Source: Daphnia carinata
Lineage: Eukaryota > Arthropoda > Branchiopoda > Diplostraca > Daphniidae
Direction of reading: 5' to 3'
Length of the DNA stretch: 64,000 nucleotides
Assembly: GCF_022539665.2 (NCBI RefSeq)
Contig: NC_081340.1
Location: forward strand, 6,323,357 to 6,387,356
Of the stretch, positions 14,263-26,695 are shown one piece after another (the stretch's first letter is position 1; each line of letters begins with the position of its first letter). The notes beneath the pieces are model-generated. The model searched no databases and was not told the DNA's origin. It was given only the letters and a program-made list of their open reading frames with translations. Both the position numbers and the translations under genes were made by a program.

Positions 14263-15027
14263 TTTGAACCTGCTGCGTTGCCATATCGTCTGAAAATCCA
14301 AACAAATCCATTGTTGCTATTTTTCCCTCCAATTTCTCTCTGTGAAAGTTGTGATTTGAATTGTAAAATAAAACACCAAATAGCCTTTAGCACCTAACAA
14401 ATAAAAAAGAAGAATCAATACCAGTCACAAAAATAGAAGTTCTTGTAATGATACTGCTTTTTGGTACAATACTGACGATGTCACGGAATGGCTGTCCAGA
14501 TGTTCTCTCGATCTTCGAAATCGTGCAGCACGATGGAGGCCGTCTGCAGTCATGTATTGATCCGCCAGTTTTCGATAGAAATTTTACGCTGCTAAATAGC
14601 ACGTCATTCAGAAGTGAAAAGCAAAAGAAATTCTGCTGGTTCATCTACATTCATACGTTGAATTCTATTATCCATTGGCTGGGATAAAGTTCTGTTTCGA
14701 AACAAGATCACAACGTTCTATACGTCGAGGTTTGTGGGACACGAGCAGTCGAAGAGTTTATCGACGTCGTTGCTGGTAGTAGAGAGTGCGAGGTATCTGT
14801 CAGTTGTGCCTTTTGTGTCGTTTGGCTTCACAGGCGTGGTAGTAAGTTTTTTTTTGTCAATAAATGGCGAAATGACGTGGGGGACACACCCATTCAGGAT
14901 TGGGGCTCGCCGATTTCAGTCCCACTTTTTCTAGTTTCGTTCACAAGTTGCATCCAAGCGAGCTGTTCTGCTGGTTTCAAGTTCTACATCTCGACGAGAT
15001 CGTGCCTCTAACGTATCAGGACTGGTC
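14263..15027. promoter_or_regulatory. Divergent intergenic region between PHACTR and CIB2
   Basis: About 765 bp separate the start codons of two head-to-head genes, so promoters and 5' UTRs of both must lie here unless there are further upstream non-coding exons. No TATA box at a convincing position was seen, and no conserved coding exon was found on either strand. Confidence 0.5.
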
Positions 15028-16628
15028 ATGGGTAACAAAGTGGCCACGTTCTCCGAGCAACAACTCGAGGATTATCAAGTAATTTCTTTGTTTTGCTTAT
15101 TTAGATAACGTAATTCACAGCATGTGCTTTGCATTTTCATGTGTTTACTATGGCATTTGGCTGCAACCAAAAGGATACGACCTTTTTTAGCCGGAAGGAG
15201 ATTTTAAGGTGAGCCTTTAGACTTAAAAAGTTTGCGACCTCGTTTATTTGTTTATATCCTCTCTGACCACATGGGGGGGCCTTCTGTTTTTTTGTTTTTT
15301 TTTGCGTGTGTGTGTGTGTGTCTTTGTTCGTACAGAGTGCACCGCCGCTTCCGGGAGTTGCAGCCGGAGTTGGTGCCGCGAACCATGTCGATGGAAGCCA
15401 CCCGGGATCTACGATTGCCAAAGAGTTTGATCAACACATTACCCGAGCTAAAGGTTCCAAAAGCTCCCTTTTTTTTTCTTTTTTAGAATATTTATTTTTC
15501 TACTACGATGGCCATCAATAATCCGACAGCTTTGTTACCCGGCTTGCAGCTGGATACAAGTAAAAAATAAAGTGTGCACACCAAGTATCGATTTTAAGAT
15601 AAGTCCCACGTTGGGTGCGGTCCTAACCGTCGGGGAAATCAGATTTCTCATTACTCTGTATATTGTTTGTGGCTACAACTAGAGGCTAGGTTATTCTTCT
15701 GGTTTGTTAGTCGATGTCACGTCAACGGCCCGCTCTTTCTGTCTTCATTTCAGCGAGACCATTCACTAGTGTTAGTGGCCTGTTCTTGATGGCCGCTAAC
15801 CTCAATGAAGCTCGTTCCTTTTCATTATCATTTTCTCTTGTTGGGCGACAGGAAAATCCATTCCGTGACCGGATCCTAAAGGTGTTCTCGAGCAACGGAT
15901 CGGGCGACTTGTCCTTTGATGATTTTCTCGACTTGCTTTCCGTCTTCAGTGAGCACGCACCAAGAGAGCTCAAACTCCATTACGCCTTCCGAATTTATGG
16001 TACGTCTCTTCTCTCGACTTTGGTTTACTCATAGGCTTATTGGACGTCTAAAGAGGCTTTCAATTGAGTAACGAGACAGACATCGACCATGTCGGCCATC
16101 TTTAGCCGATTCAAATGCGCATGCACCGCAACAAGCGGCGTCCAATAGCCAAAAAAAAAAAAAAAAGCAATGAAAAACGAGATTGTAGCGTGTCTACTTG
16201 AATTACACGTGCCGCAATTTACCTACTGGAACACGTAGGGGGAAAAAAAAAGCCGTTGAAATGTTGAGTACGCAATGCGCGTGAATGAATGAGAACCTGT
16301 TTAAAGCAAAGTGGAAAATCCACACGTATTTCGTAAAGTTGTTTTCTCAATCTGAAACTTAACGACGAATGAAATTCGTTGGCGGCAAATTCGTTCCACG
16401 ACAGATATGGATGGCGACGGGGTGGTCGGACCTGGGGACCTTAAGGCGGTGATTGGTCGGCTGTGCCAGCACGAACGCGGACTGACACCCGCCGAAATAG
16501 ATGCCGTCGTCGAACAAATTCTGGATGAAGCGGATGTCGACTGCGATGGCCACCTCACGGCTATGGAATTTAGTCACGTGGTGGCGCGGGCGCCTGACTT
16601 CGTCCAAACATTCCACATTCGTATATAA
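15028..16628 (+). CDS. CIB2: Calcium and integrin-binding protein 2 (CIB2)
   Basis: Five exons join in phase: 15028-15078, 15174-15208, 15336-15453, 15852-15999, 16405-16628, giving 191 residues against about 187 for the family. The protein starts [17 protein letters not shown], with Gly2 as a potential myristoylation site, and ends [11 protein letters not shown], the family's C-terminus. Two calcium-binding EF-hands are visible: [12 protein letters not shown] (residues 118-129, Asp at position 12, as is common in CIB proteins) and [12 protein letters not shown] (161-172). The N-terminal EF-like regions lack canonical loops. CIB2 binds calcium and integrin tails and is needed for mechanotransduction and photoreceptor health in animals. 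The donor after exon 3 is a weak GT (gttcca), chosen because the junction PELK/ENPFRDR matches the family. The gene diverges from PHACTR and converges on the paracaspase gene. A possible poly(A) signal lies at 17189-17194. Confidence 0.93.
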
Positions 16629-17867
16629 TTTATTACGTCATCATCACTCAGCGGTCCATCTCCGATTACATTTGCAAATGAATCCGGATCTCGTCTTCTT
16701 TTTTTTTTTTTTTTTTTTTTTTTTATTGTCGCAAATATTTTTCTCTCCTCGTTCAAGTTTGCCATGTTTCTTGTTCTTTTTTTAATGTTTCAGCTTCGGC
16801 TGCAAAAACCTTTTGTAAAATTTCCTAAAATTTATGCACCGTTTCTTGTTTCGAAAAATTCCAGACGTTTTTTTTAGCTGCATTCTTTTTGAAATGGTCT
16901 TGTGAAACCAGGCACCGAAATTGACGAAGACGTTATCATCACATTTTATGGAAAATAGACCCAGAAATTTTTTTATTGTTAGATTCGTCCATTTCTTTTT
17001 TTTTTCTCATTCTCGGGAATGACGTCGTGCAGTATTTCCATCTCTCTTTCTTCTTTTTTCGTACCGCAAATCTGAAATACACTTTTCTTTTCCTGTCGTC
17101 TTTTGAAATTAAACGAGCTGGCAACGTACGTTATTTCCCGAAGAGGGCCTTTACCGATTGGCTTTTATCGGATCGGCGAGAGTTCAAAAATAAAATTTTT
17201 GATGCGTAATTATCGTGCGCCCTACACGGAGCGGCCATAAAGCGCAGTCAGCTACGACGCAATAACAACTTATAGATACCGACGGCACAGAAAGGATAAC
17301 AAAAGAAAGAGAGAGAAAAAAAAAGCGCAGGGCGGCATCAGTTGCGGTTCCTTTTTTGACGAGATTCTATCAAATCACAGCCTAGCCGATGGGTTTGAAG
17401 TCATAGCCGCGACTTCCTCGAATTACTAGACCTGGCTCGTGTAAATAAAGCCGTGGCACACGCACGCCCCCTGTTCCGCGCCATGAAATCTACCGGGAAA
17501 TGTGTGGGTTGCAGAGGCGTAGACGACACTACGCGTCCAACAACAACATTGGGTGTTGGACTGACTAATGGTGAACTATCACGCAAAAAAAAACAACACA
17601 GCCACCGCCACCCATTCCTCATCCAACGACCGGGCGGAAAAGAAAACATCATTCTACGCCAACGCGCACAAATTACTGACTGCCAAGGCGCGACAACGTG
17701 GCACGATCTTCGTTATGATTGGCAGTAAAGACTTGGAAGCGTCTTGTGCATCTTTCCACGAAATATATATTGGATCTGTATACAATAACAATATAAAGAA
17801 AATTAAATTCGTAACCTGAATATGAAAAAATAGTACTTAAAAACGTTTAAGGAATGGCTATGAACAA
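16629..17867. other. Convergent intergenic region between CIB2 and the paracaspase gene
   Basis: It holds a pure T run at about 16700-16723, other T runs and a plus-strand AATAAA at 17189-17194 that could end CIB2 transcripts. Open frames at 17453-17728 lack splice context and look spurious. Confidence 0.5.
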
Positions 17868-20478
17868 TTATAAACTGTTCGTCGAAAGACGTGCTTTGGC
17901 AATAAGGGGCTGCCCCAGATGAACAACGATCCGTTCGTTAGGACATTCAGCAACCTGAAGGTAAATCCTGGCGTCTTCCTTTAACGTTTGCAACTTGTGA
18001 ATCGTAATTGTGCACTTTCTTAGATCCATTTCGTGTTTCACTTCCAGTATTTCAAGCGTCGATGGATAAATGAACGGTTGAAAGGTGATCATTTCGTAGC
18101 CTTCTACTGCCAGTTCAATTTTCAGACCGTTGCTGAAGCAATCGTCCATCAAGCCGAAATGGATGTGGATGAGGACTACGTTGCAGTTGATGTAAACGGT
18201 TGCAATTTGTTTTTGTGGAAGCTCTAACCAACTTTTAGCCAGCAGCTGGCAATCATTCCAAAGGCTGCCCCCTGGTTAGAATAAGAAGATAAGAAGTTAA
18301 GCTATCAACCGTAGTGGGTAGAAGAAATTTAATTGTAAAAACATTTGAATTAAGACAGCTGACCGACAAGGCTGTCATCAATCGGATCATCAAGCGACAA
18401 CGGTTCGGCTAAACTTGAAAAAATTACAGGCATTTGGTCCCTGGCTTCAATCGGTATCTCTAGTTTGGAATGTCGTTTGAGACGCTCGAGCATATCAGTT
18501 ACCAATATATTTCTTTGTTCCATTTCTTTTTTCAAGTATGTCATAAATATTCCATTTTGCTCGTAGCCCATCTGTCCAAATAATTGTAGACAATGTGAAC
18601 GTAGAATTAATAAAGGCAAAAATGAAAAGACAATTAAAATGAGAGATAAAGAATGTGATACCTCAAATGCATTGCTGTTTTCTGCTGTTGCCCAAGCCAT
18701 CACTAAATTTGAACGCGAATCTCTAGGTACTTGCTGCGGTAACTCGGCTGTGATACGCGGATTTAAGCGTTGTTGAGGAATTGTGCGACACATGTCTAGA
18801 AGAACAACCAACAATTTGGGATTCTTTTGTTGGATTCGAGAGATTATCTCGTTCCCGTCAACCAAATCTTTTACGGAATAGTCGAAATCCATTTTTACGT
18901 CAACTGGCATCAGATAATCGAAAAAGTAATGGATTCCGTGACCGGCGAAATACACGACAACATAAGCACTATGGAAGAAGAATTTAATTTTATCAATGTC
19001 TAGCTCAGATAAAGAAAGTTGGGGTCACAATAAAAATTTACCCGGGTAAAAGTAGTTCGCACAGACGGTCGGCAGCATTAAGAATTTCAACCTTGCCGAG
19101 ATTACACAGCGAGATAACCTCAAAATCCATTTTGTATAAAATGTCGTGTAAAGTTTTCACGTCAGCCCTTACTTTCCTAAGGCCATGACTATCGTATGTC
19201 CAGTTACCAATGAGTAGCGCTTGTTTCATTGATGCTGTTTGGTACCAAGAAAACAAATAATTTCAATGAAGTTTTTTTCGATTTAAAAAATGGGTTATTT
19301 CTTCATACCACTATGTCGTGGAGAATAATCCGTAAATGCTCCTGGATGGTACAGGGATGTTTGGGATGGTTTAATTTCGACACGTGCTTCCCTTGTTAGC
19401 GTTTTGCCTTCCGAATTTCTCGCCAAGCACCTATATACTCCGGAATGATGGAGCATTGTGGAACTTATCTATTAACACAAAGAGTGTTGAGTCCTGAAAG
19501 AAATACTACATCATACAAACAGGCTATGATTTTCATTACCTGTAAAGTACATGAAACTTCCTCATAAAGGGGAAAATCGTCCTTGTACCATTGAAAATCA
19601 GGAATTGGATTTCCTTCGATTCTGCATCTAAGTTCGAGGCATTCCCCTGCTTCTATCCAGCAATCCTGAGGCTCCGACACGACAAACGGCGCACAGTTTT
19701 CCAAACTCACCCTCGACGGAATGGTAGATACTGTTTGAAAAGAGCCATCTCTGCACCGTTGGGTAATTTCACATTTGTAGAATCCGACATCGGAATAGCT
19801 GTATTTTTTATTTGAGATAATATTTACTAGGTTATAACAACTTTTAGAAAAAAAAACTTAAACCTGAAATTGGGGATTACTAATAGGTTTAGCGTTGCAC
19901 CATCTGATGACATTGGAGTATCATTGAAGAACCATTGGAATGTCGGTCTGGGAAATCCAGAGACTTCACAACCAAGTTTAACCATAGTGTTTATTTTCAC
20001 CAAACTTTCCTGTGGTAACTGATTAACTATCTCAACTGGGACTAAATTCAAGGAAATCATTTATGTTTTTTGTCTGTAATTTTATAAGCAAATATATACC
20101 TCGATCTTTGAACAGGTAAAGTGGTTCATACATGTGACAACTCTCCAGAAAATAGGTGAGGATTTCAATAGTACACTTCAATCTGCTGAATTTAGAAAAT
20201 AGCTGAGCACTGGTACAGTCTCGTTGATGGGTAATATAACCACCTGGATTCCTGAGGGCATTTCAGATGAAGCAAGAATTGGTTTTTTAATTAGTTTGAT
20301 AACATATGGAATACTATTTGTGTTGAACAGACACTTTTGCCATGGCGAAATCCAGCAGTTCCCAGGAACGTCCTTCCCGATCCAACCATGAGCACAGCTG
20401 CTGATGAATCCCTGGATTCAATCTTTCAATTGGTAGCGAACCATCTGATGGTACAGGTGGTAGAGGAAACCGTAGCAT
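17868..20478 (-). CDS. MALT1: MALT1-type paracaspase (death domain, two Ig domains, caspase-like domain, Ig-like tail)
   Basis: Nine minus-strand exons: 20478-20335, 20251-20100, 20041-19864, 19798-19540, 19468-19309, 19234-19042, 18968-18662, 18571-18364, 18271-17868, about 667 residues (human MALT1 is 824). Domain order is that of MALT1. Exons 1-2 encode a death domain; exons 3-5 encode two Ig domains (GCEVSGFPRPTFQWF; LRCRIEGNPIPDFQWYKDD). Exons 6-8 encode the paracaspase fold (QALLIGNWTY; His in VVVYFAGHG; Cys in VVLLDMCR, 50 residues later, as in the active family). Exon 9 encodes the third Ig-like domain, ending LGQPLIAKARL. MALT1 is a cysteine protease cleaving after Arg and a scaffold for NF-kB signalling with BCL10 and CARD-coiled-coil proteins. 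All junctions match in phase except exon 1 to exon 2, where exon 1 ends in phase 0 but exon 2 needs two carried bases. The start Met has an in-frame stop just upstream. Confidence 0.92.
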
Positions 20479-22700
20479 TTTTCAAGTCTGTAACAATGTT
20501 TTAAAAAAATACTGCTATTAAATGGCTCACTTCTTTTTTACTAGTCCAAATACCTTATTGTCACCTGTTGCCTTGTTTTTTCTAAACTCAGATAACTAGT
20601 TACACCTGACCAAATACATAGAGGTCAATATTACTTTAGAATACATTAAAAGTAAAGTAACATGTGACATGGGGTCTCCTTTTTTAAAATTCCTTTTTAA
20701 GTCAATGGTCCAACAATACATAAATTGCCCTTCAAGTTTTATTTTGGCGATAAATAACACTGTAAAAAAAAACCTTTGATCAGCAATGACATCTGGTGAT
20801 TAAGTATTGAAACCAAAATTCGTAATTCGATAGTGAAAAATGTGAATTTCTTGTAATAACATTTTGGCTTATTCAAAACAGGATGTCGGGTCAGCAACTA
20901 AATCAGTCGCAGGGTTAAGAGGACAAACAGATTTTATACGATGGCCATGCAACGAATGCATTCTGTCCATAGATTACAACCTTCTTGACTGTCGGCGACA
21001 GCTGCTGTTCTCATCGGCAGCATTATTTATTCACAAATTTTCTTTAAACAAAATAAAAGGAAAAAAAAAATGCATATGATATTACCCAAATAAGGTTCAG
21101 CATGGCGTCGCTTGGACGCTCTCATTCTACGGGTAAAAGCAGAAAACAAAAATTGGCAGCTAAAAAAACGGTCGTATAATCGCTGAGGCGTGGCAGATTA
21201 CCAAGACGAGTGGGACGAAAGCTTTCACGATATACATTTCGAGATAGAAATAGCCAGCAAAGCCCGTTTCCTCGAATTCAACTCAACTTTTTGGAGGGAA
21301 GGAAGCTGATTGATTTAGAGCTTTTGACCATTTCGCCAAGAATTCCCAAGTCTTTCTTCTTTTTTTTGACGCATTCATTTAAAATAAAGCTGGCAAATGT
21401 TTGTCGAAAGAGAAAATAAATTTTCGGGACTCTGCGATCTGACGTTTGTCCAATCGGCTGGAATTCATAACGTCTATTTTCTTTTACATTTTGTTTATAT
21501 TTTCGTTCCTTTCCAGTTACCACATGGTGATGAAAGCTTGTAAGCGGTTTTGGCGCCATTTGGAAAGTGCCGGGAATGTCTTCCATCTAAGCTGGGCAAT
21601 TCATCATCTCTCGGTCATGGACTAACGTCAGCCAAAACGGACTCGGCGGACATGTCGGTCCTCGTGCGCACTCCATCGATGTTGGTGGCATCTGCGCGCA
21701 TGTTTATAATCTTTTTCTTTTTTTTTTGTATGTCCTTCTTCCTAGTTATGTTTCTTTTTTGCCCACCGAAATTGGAGTTACCAACGACATTCTTACGTGT
21801 CACAAGAATCCACAAGTCGTTTGCAAAAGGCCATCCAGGCCCCACAGGATGAACGAGCTTAGTCTTGAGCTGCATGAACGTGAAAAGAAACCATAATGCT
21901 ATCCCGACCTTGTGAACTTCAGACATCCACGACACTAAAGAGAAGTACCAGTGGTAGCAAACAAAAGCTTTTGCTTTGGATGAATCGTCAGACAAAATTC
22001 CATTCTACACGAACAGAGAGTTATTCCTCCTTTTGTTTTTATCTTTTCATTTTTTTTTTTCTTGCTTAAATACTAAAGGAGGAACAAAAAACAATCGCAG
22101 TCGTTGCCGATAAAGGAAAGCACCTTAATTAGCGAACACAACAACCTTGCGCGTTCTACCATCTTTTTTTTGTTTCTTCTTATTTCTCTTCTTGTTTTCG
22201 CCATGCTGGAGGTCTTAATAAGGACCGTACGACGTTGTCCATACTTAATGTTTAATAGAAAAAAAAAAAAAAATTCGTTGTGCTTATCTGATTTGATTCG
22301 CAATCAAAAAAGAAAAATTTCCAACTAAATTCAAATCCGGCAGAAGCCGGTCTCTTCAGTTCCGCATGGCTCCTACTATAGCGAAAAATGGAACCAAAAG
22401 AGGAAAAGAAAAAAAAGAATAAGAGAACCGATTTGTTCAAAAGCCAACTCCACTACCCATAGCTGCTTCACTCTTTTGAGAGAAGTCCATCCGGCAGTGA
22501 TAAGACACCACTTCTTTTTTTTTTTTTATTCCGCGTACGTGATCGTGTACAAATAAAGTGATACACAAGCCAATTTTCTTATACAGAGTTAAAAAGAAGG
22601 AGAAAGAGAAAACATCGTCTCGTTTCAGTAAAAAAAAAAAGCTGGTTGGGAAAAAAGTTGAACCACTTCACATCGAGTGTAGAAAGCGAAACGAAAAATT
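20479..22700. other. Region upstream of the paracaspase gene, no firm gene
   Basis: It must contain the paracaspase promoter on the minus strand. On the plus strand at 21102 an ATG reads MASLGRSHSTG across a GTAAAA donor-like site, but no partner exon was found. The rest is A/T-rich with homopolymer runs and spurious frames. Confidence 0.4.
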
Positions 22701-22796
22701 ATGTCTTTTATCGACGGAAGTGTCCAGACTGCTATAGCCAGAGGCCAACTGAGCGTCTCCAGCATACAGGAGCAACCAGCTGACTGGAAACGATTG
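22701..22796 (+). CDS. Candidate remote first coding exon of the BCAR1 gene
   Basis: An ATG preceded by A-rich sequence opens a 32-codon frame (MSFIDGSVQTAI...DWKRL) ending exactly at a GTAAAC donor in phase 0. The next plus-strand coding exon that can accept phase 0 and is clearly real is the SH3 exon at 35240, which has no ATG of its own. Joining them gives WKRL then NCVARALYDN, placing a 32-residue leader before the SH3 domain. The implied intron is about 12.4 kb. This is inference; another first exon could exist in the low-complexity interval. Confidence 0.35.
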
Positions 22797-24363
22797 GTAA
22801 ACTTCAATTTTTTGTTCCTTCTAGCACAGTATTTTTAAGAAGAACATTTCAAAGAGGAAAAGATTGGGAATTGTTAACTATGTATACTACCTATAAGCAA
22901 TATTCAAATACGAGGCATTCCTATACGGTCTCGTCAAAGAAACGCCTATTTTTTGTTGAATAATCCAAAAGATCCGGGCCATCAGTAGAAGGGGCGCGCT
23001 TTGCGGAGTAAAGTGAGAAGCTCTTCAAGTCTCAAGGTCTATCGTATCACTTCACTTTACTTGTATTTGTTTTTTTGTTTAATTCTACGCTGTGGTGTAA
23101 GTGTTGTTTTTTTCCCGTGGTTGTTGTATGATTCACGAGCCAGTTTGAATTACTTTGGGATCGGGGAACCAAACCCATCGATTATGCACGGGGCTGTGTT
23201 GCTTATAATCTTTTTAAAATCAACAGTTTCATAATTTTTTATGTAGTGTGTGTGTGTAAGGCAAATTTGACACTCGATCGTTTAGGCTACTAAACGCAGT
23301 TGTACAAAGCGAAAACATACGCACACGCACGCAATTTTTTGATACAATGCGTTACGATGATGACGCCTGACACTGCTGACACACCGACCGAAAGCTCGTG
23401 TTCTTACGTAATAAGGGAAGAAAGAATGAAGAGTAAAAAAAAAAAAAAAAAGATTTAAAAGACAAGAACAAGATGGAAAAGATGCAATGATAAGAGGAAC
23501 GCGCTAGCGGGAAAGGAAAAAAAAAAATCTGTACGAGGCAAGTTTTGAACACGGGACCCCCAGACGGCGCCTTCTGCTCTCGCTAACTCATCATCTTGTT
23601 GTAATTTAAATAGTTTTCGATAGGATGATGAGGAACGTCTCGCCGGTAGGATGGAAAGAGAATTTTAAAATGGGAAACTTGGTGATTTGCGATACGAGTA
23701 GTTATTATCCAAATGTCTCGTCCATCAATTTAATGATGAAACAAATTCCGAATTTCTCAGCAGGTTAAAAAAGCGGCAGCTCGTCATGAATCGAGAAACA
23801 AAAAAAGTTGATTGTTCGACACGTTTAGTAAAACAGCTGGATGACACTTGAAATGGTTATTACACCTACGATCATCACTCAAGAACGTAACGAACCCAAA
23901 ATAACCAGAGTTCCTTTCTTACGTAGCGTGCGTCAAAGTTAACACAATTCTTTCCTCATTAAATTGTTATCTTGGCGGCGCATTAGCCAAGCTCTGTTAA
24001 ACCTGTTTCGTTTCCGCTCGACCTTAAGGTTTACCTGTATTGCGTCGTACATAATGATAACGTACTGAGCGCATTACAGACAGTGTCGCGCAGCGGCGCG
24101 TATATCTAAACGTACCCTTCTTTTGATGATAATATTATCTCGTTATGGGGCAACCGACTTGAAAAAAAAAAAAGAAAGGCAATTATGCGTATGATAAGCT
24201 TTCTTGACCATAAAAGTAGATCCGCATGCAAATCCTCAAAGCGGTAAATAATACAGTTTAATTTCTAGTTTGATATAAGTTACGTCGAGGGCAGCAATTT
24301 CAACCGAAAAAGCCGCGGATAATGATAATAATTTTTGTTTTGCTTCGTATTCATTTCAATATT

Positions 24364-24386
24364 TGTGTGTGTGTGTGTGTGTGTGT
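24364..24386. repeat. GT microsatellite
   Basis: About eleven GT units in the interval upstream of the BCAR1 SH3 exon. Confidence 0.9.
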
Positions 24387-25447
24387 CGAGATCCGAAAGG
24401 ATTAAAATATTTTACCTCCCCCTTTTTTTTTTTATGCCTATAAGTTATGCTGAATAAGGAAATGATTGAGAGCGGGTCGTTCAGTCTCTTTGGCAATGAG
24501 ATTTCTTATGAATAGACACGCGTAAAAAAAAAAAAGAAAAATAAGAAACCGGACTTGCATCGATCAACCCGCAAAAAACAAACGGCAGACACAATCGCTG
24601 GTGAATGCGAAAAAGGACAAGGTGACATCGTTCCCCGCATGGACGGCATGCAGGAAAACATACGACGAGACACACACACACACACACAATACTCTTTACA
24701 TTGTCAAACTGGCTTCCTTTCTTTTCATGTTTTTTATGGTATTCACTGGCGACACATGAACCGTCTTGTACCCGGAACTGATACCGACCCTGGTTGACTC
24801 TTTCCTAGTTTCTCTCTATAAGGTGTGACGTTGTATGCCCATTCTGTACTACGACTACTACAAGCGCGCTCACGCCGGATTATTATGCGCACATAAAGCC
24901 AAGAGACGGTCAAAAACGGATGGCGAAACTTGATTTGTATGGATTTATGATTGGTGACAAGCGCGCACAAACAACAACAAAAAATTGTGACAAGCTTATT
25001 ATGAATAGAAAGAATGGTACACCTATTGTCGTGTTTTTGGAGTTTAAACTACTGCTTGACGAACTGCGATGGGTGCGAAATGTTGTAGTGGATTTAGAGA
25101 GGGGGAAAGTCAAGAGGTGGAGCTATTAGAGAAATTGCAGCTATATACAACAGCGGTAGGCTGGAGCCCTATTCCGCATGAATATAATGGACAGCAACAT
25201 TGATCACGCAACTTTTAGGAACTGGACAGTGGCGCCATGACGCATTCCTCTGACCAAGGAGAACAAAAACAAATCTGTGTCGTTATTTGTTATTGTTGTT
25301 GTTGTTTCTTATAATAAGATTCTTTTGAGAGAGAGAGAGAACGGAAAAAGTAAAAGGAAAACAAATATTAAACTCGAATTTTGTTTTTCTTTTGTTTTTA
25401 CGGGGTTATGTGTTTTCGGGGCCTCTTTCGGCATCGGTATTTTCTAC

Positions 25448-25470
25448 AGAGAGAGAGAGAGAGAGAGAGA
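25448..25470. repeat. GA microsatellite
   Basis: About eleven GA units; a shorter GA tract lies near 25328-25340. Confidence 0.9.
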
Positions 25471-25668
25471 AAGTCAAGTTTTGTTTTCACGCTACCCTGG
25501 GATATTCAGCATTCAAGTGCTCTAATCGCAGATTGAAATAGACGGAGCGGAAGGGTGGGCGACGTCCGAGAGATGTCCGTAGGACGACGGCTCCATCGAT
25601 TACAACTGGTTAGACACGCAAGACAATGACCAAACAGTGACAAAACTAAAATAAAAGAATTGACGACG

Positions 25669-25697
<29 letters not shown>
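25669..25697. repeat. AC microsatellite
   Basis: About fourteen AC units, about 200 bp from the GA repeat. Confidence 0.9.
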
Positions 25698-25701
<4 letters not shown>

Positions 25702-26441
25702 CGTTTTGAAAAAATACTAAAGAATCACAGCAACTAAGACAAAATCAATTGGCTACCAGACGGGAACACCTGGTTTGATAACAAATCACGGCCAAACAAG
25801 TTTGACCAGATTTTTGTACAAAACAACAAAAGTAACAGTTGAGTGGCGGTTGATTCGCTGTCTCAACGTAGTCTACTAAAAATAAATAGGCTAAAGTCTC
25901 TCTGTTTGTTTTTAAACCTGAACTTTGTTTTCAAAAATTATCTTTATTTGAATAAAGTGGGAAACGTGGGCCAATTAGATTAATATTGTGATGTGAAATT
26001 GACGTACGCAGTGTACACATTAACGTCGAGATAAGGCACGAAGAAGGAAAAAAAAAACCTACGTTGAATTTTTGAACGCAAATCGATACACCTCAACAAC
26101 ACGAAAATTATCCTAATGATGGCAATTTTGAAAGAAAAAATTATAGCTTGTAAAAGAATCTTTCGGAATCTCGCTTTTATAAATATGCAAACAAAACATT
26201 TAAGAATGTAAAATAAAACAGCTGCCTCAGAAAAAATAGACCATGTTGGTATGCGAACCGACGGCCCTCTCTATTGTTAATTCGTTGAGGTTATTGGGCA
26301 CGAATACAAAATTTAAAAAAATAGTAATTAAAAAATTGTTTAAAAAATTAACGTAATTAAGGAACTTTTAAAATATATCTAAATGTTTAAAATGTTGCAT
26401 GAAATGATGAAACCGAAATGTAAAAAGATCAATAAACACTT

Positions 26442-26514
26442 CGACCGTGGCAGGACTCGAACCTGCAATCCCCAGATCCGAAGTCTGGTGCCTTATCCAT
26501 TAGGCCACACGGTC
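26442..26514 (-). tRNA. tRNA-Arg (anticodon TCG), copy 1
   Basis: The 73-nt minus-strand sequence folds as a cloverleaf: acceptor stem GACCGTG with CACGGTC, discriminator G, D arm GCCTAATGGATAAGGC, anticodon arm CCAGA-CTTCGGA-TCTGG with anticodon TCG, and T arm GCAGG-TTCGAGT-CCTGC. The anticodon reads Arg codon CGA, and with inosine or wobble possibly other CGN. No intron. A T5 run follows about 10 nt downstream as a Pol III terminator. No CCA is encoded, as expected of a nuclear tRNA gene. Confidence 0.96.
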
Positions 26515-26622
26515 ATACACAAAACTTCCAACTACGGCAGGGAGTTCGAGTCCTTTAAACATGTTTGTTCAAAGCTAAACAATGGTAGAGAAGTGGAAAG
26601 GACTAAAAAGAAATCTGGCTAT

Positions 26623-26695
26623 CGACCGTGGCAGGACTCGAACCTGCAATCCCCAGATCCGAAGTCTGGTGCCTTATCCATTAGGCCACACGGTC
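26623..26695 (-). tRNA. tRNA-Arg (anticodon TCG), copy 2
   Basis: The sequence is identical to the copy at 26442-26514 over all 73 nt, on the same strand with about 108 bp between them. A T5 run downstream acts as a likely Pol III terminator. The flanks differ, so only the gene body is conserved, consistent with an older duplication kept identical by selection or gene conversion. Confidence 0.96.

Noticed and set aside
17453-17728. Plus-strand frame of 91 codons between CIB2 and MALT1
   Set aside because: No splice context, low similarity to any known protein, and it lies between two convergent 3' ends.
24481-24797. CA/GT repeat-spanning open frames
   Set aside because: Repeat-encoded Thr-His or Cys-Val runs; no codon or family support.
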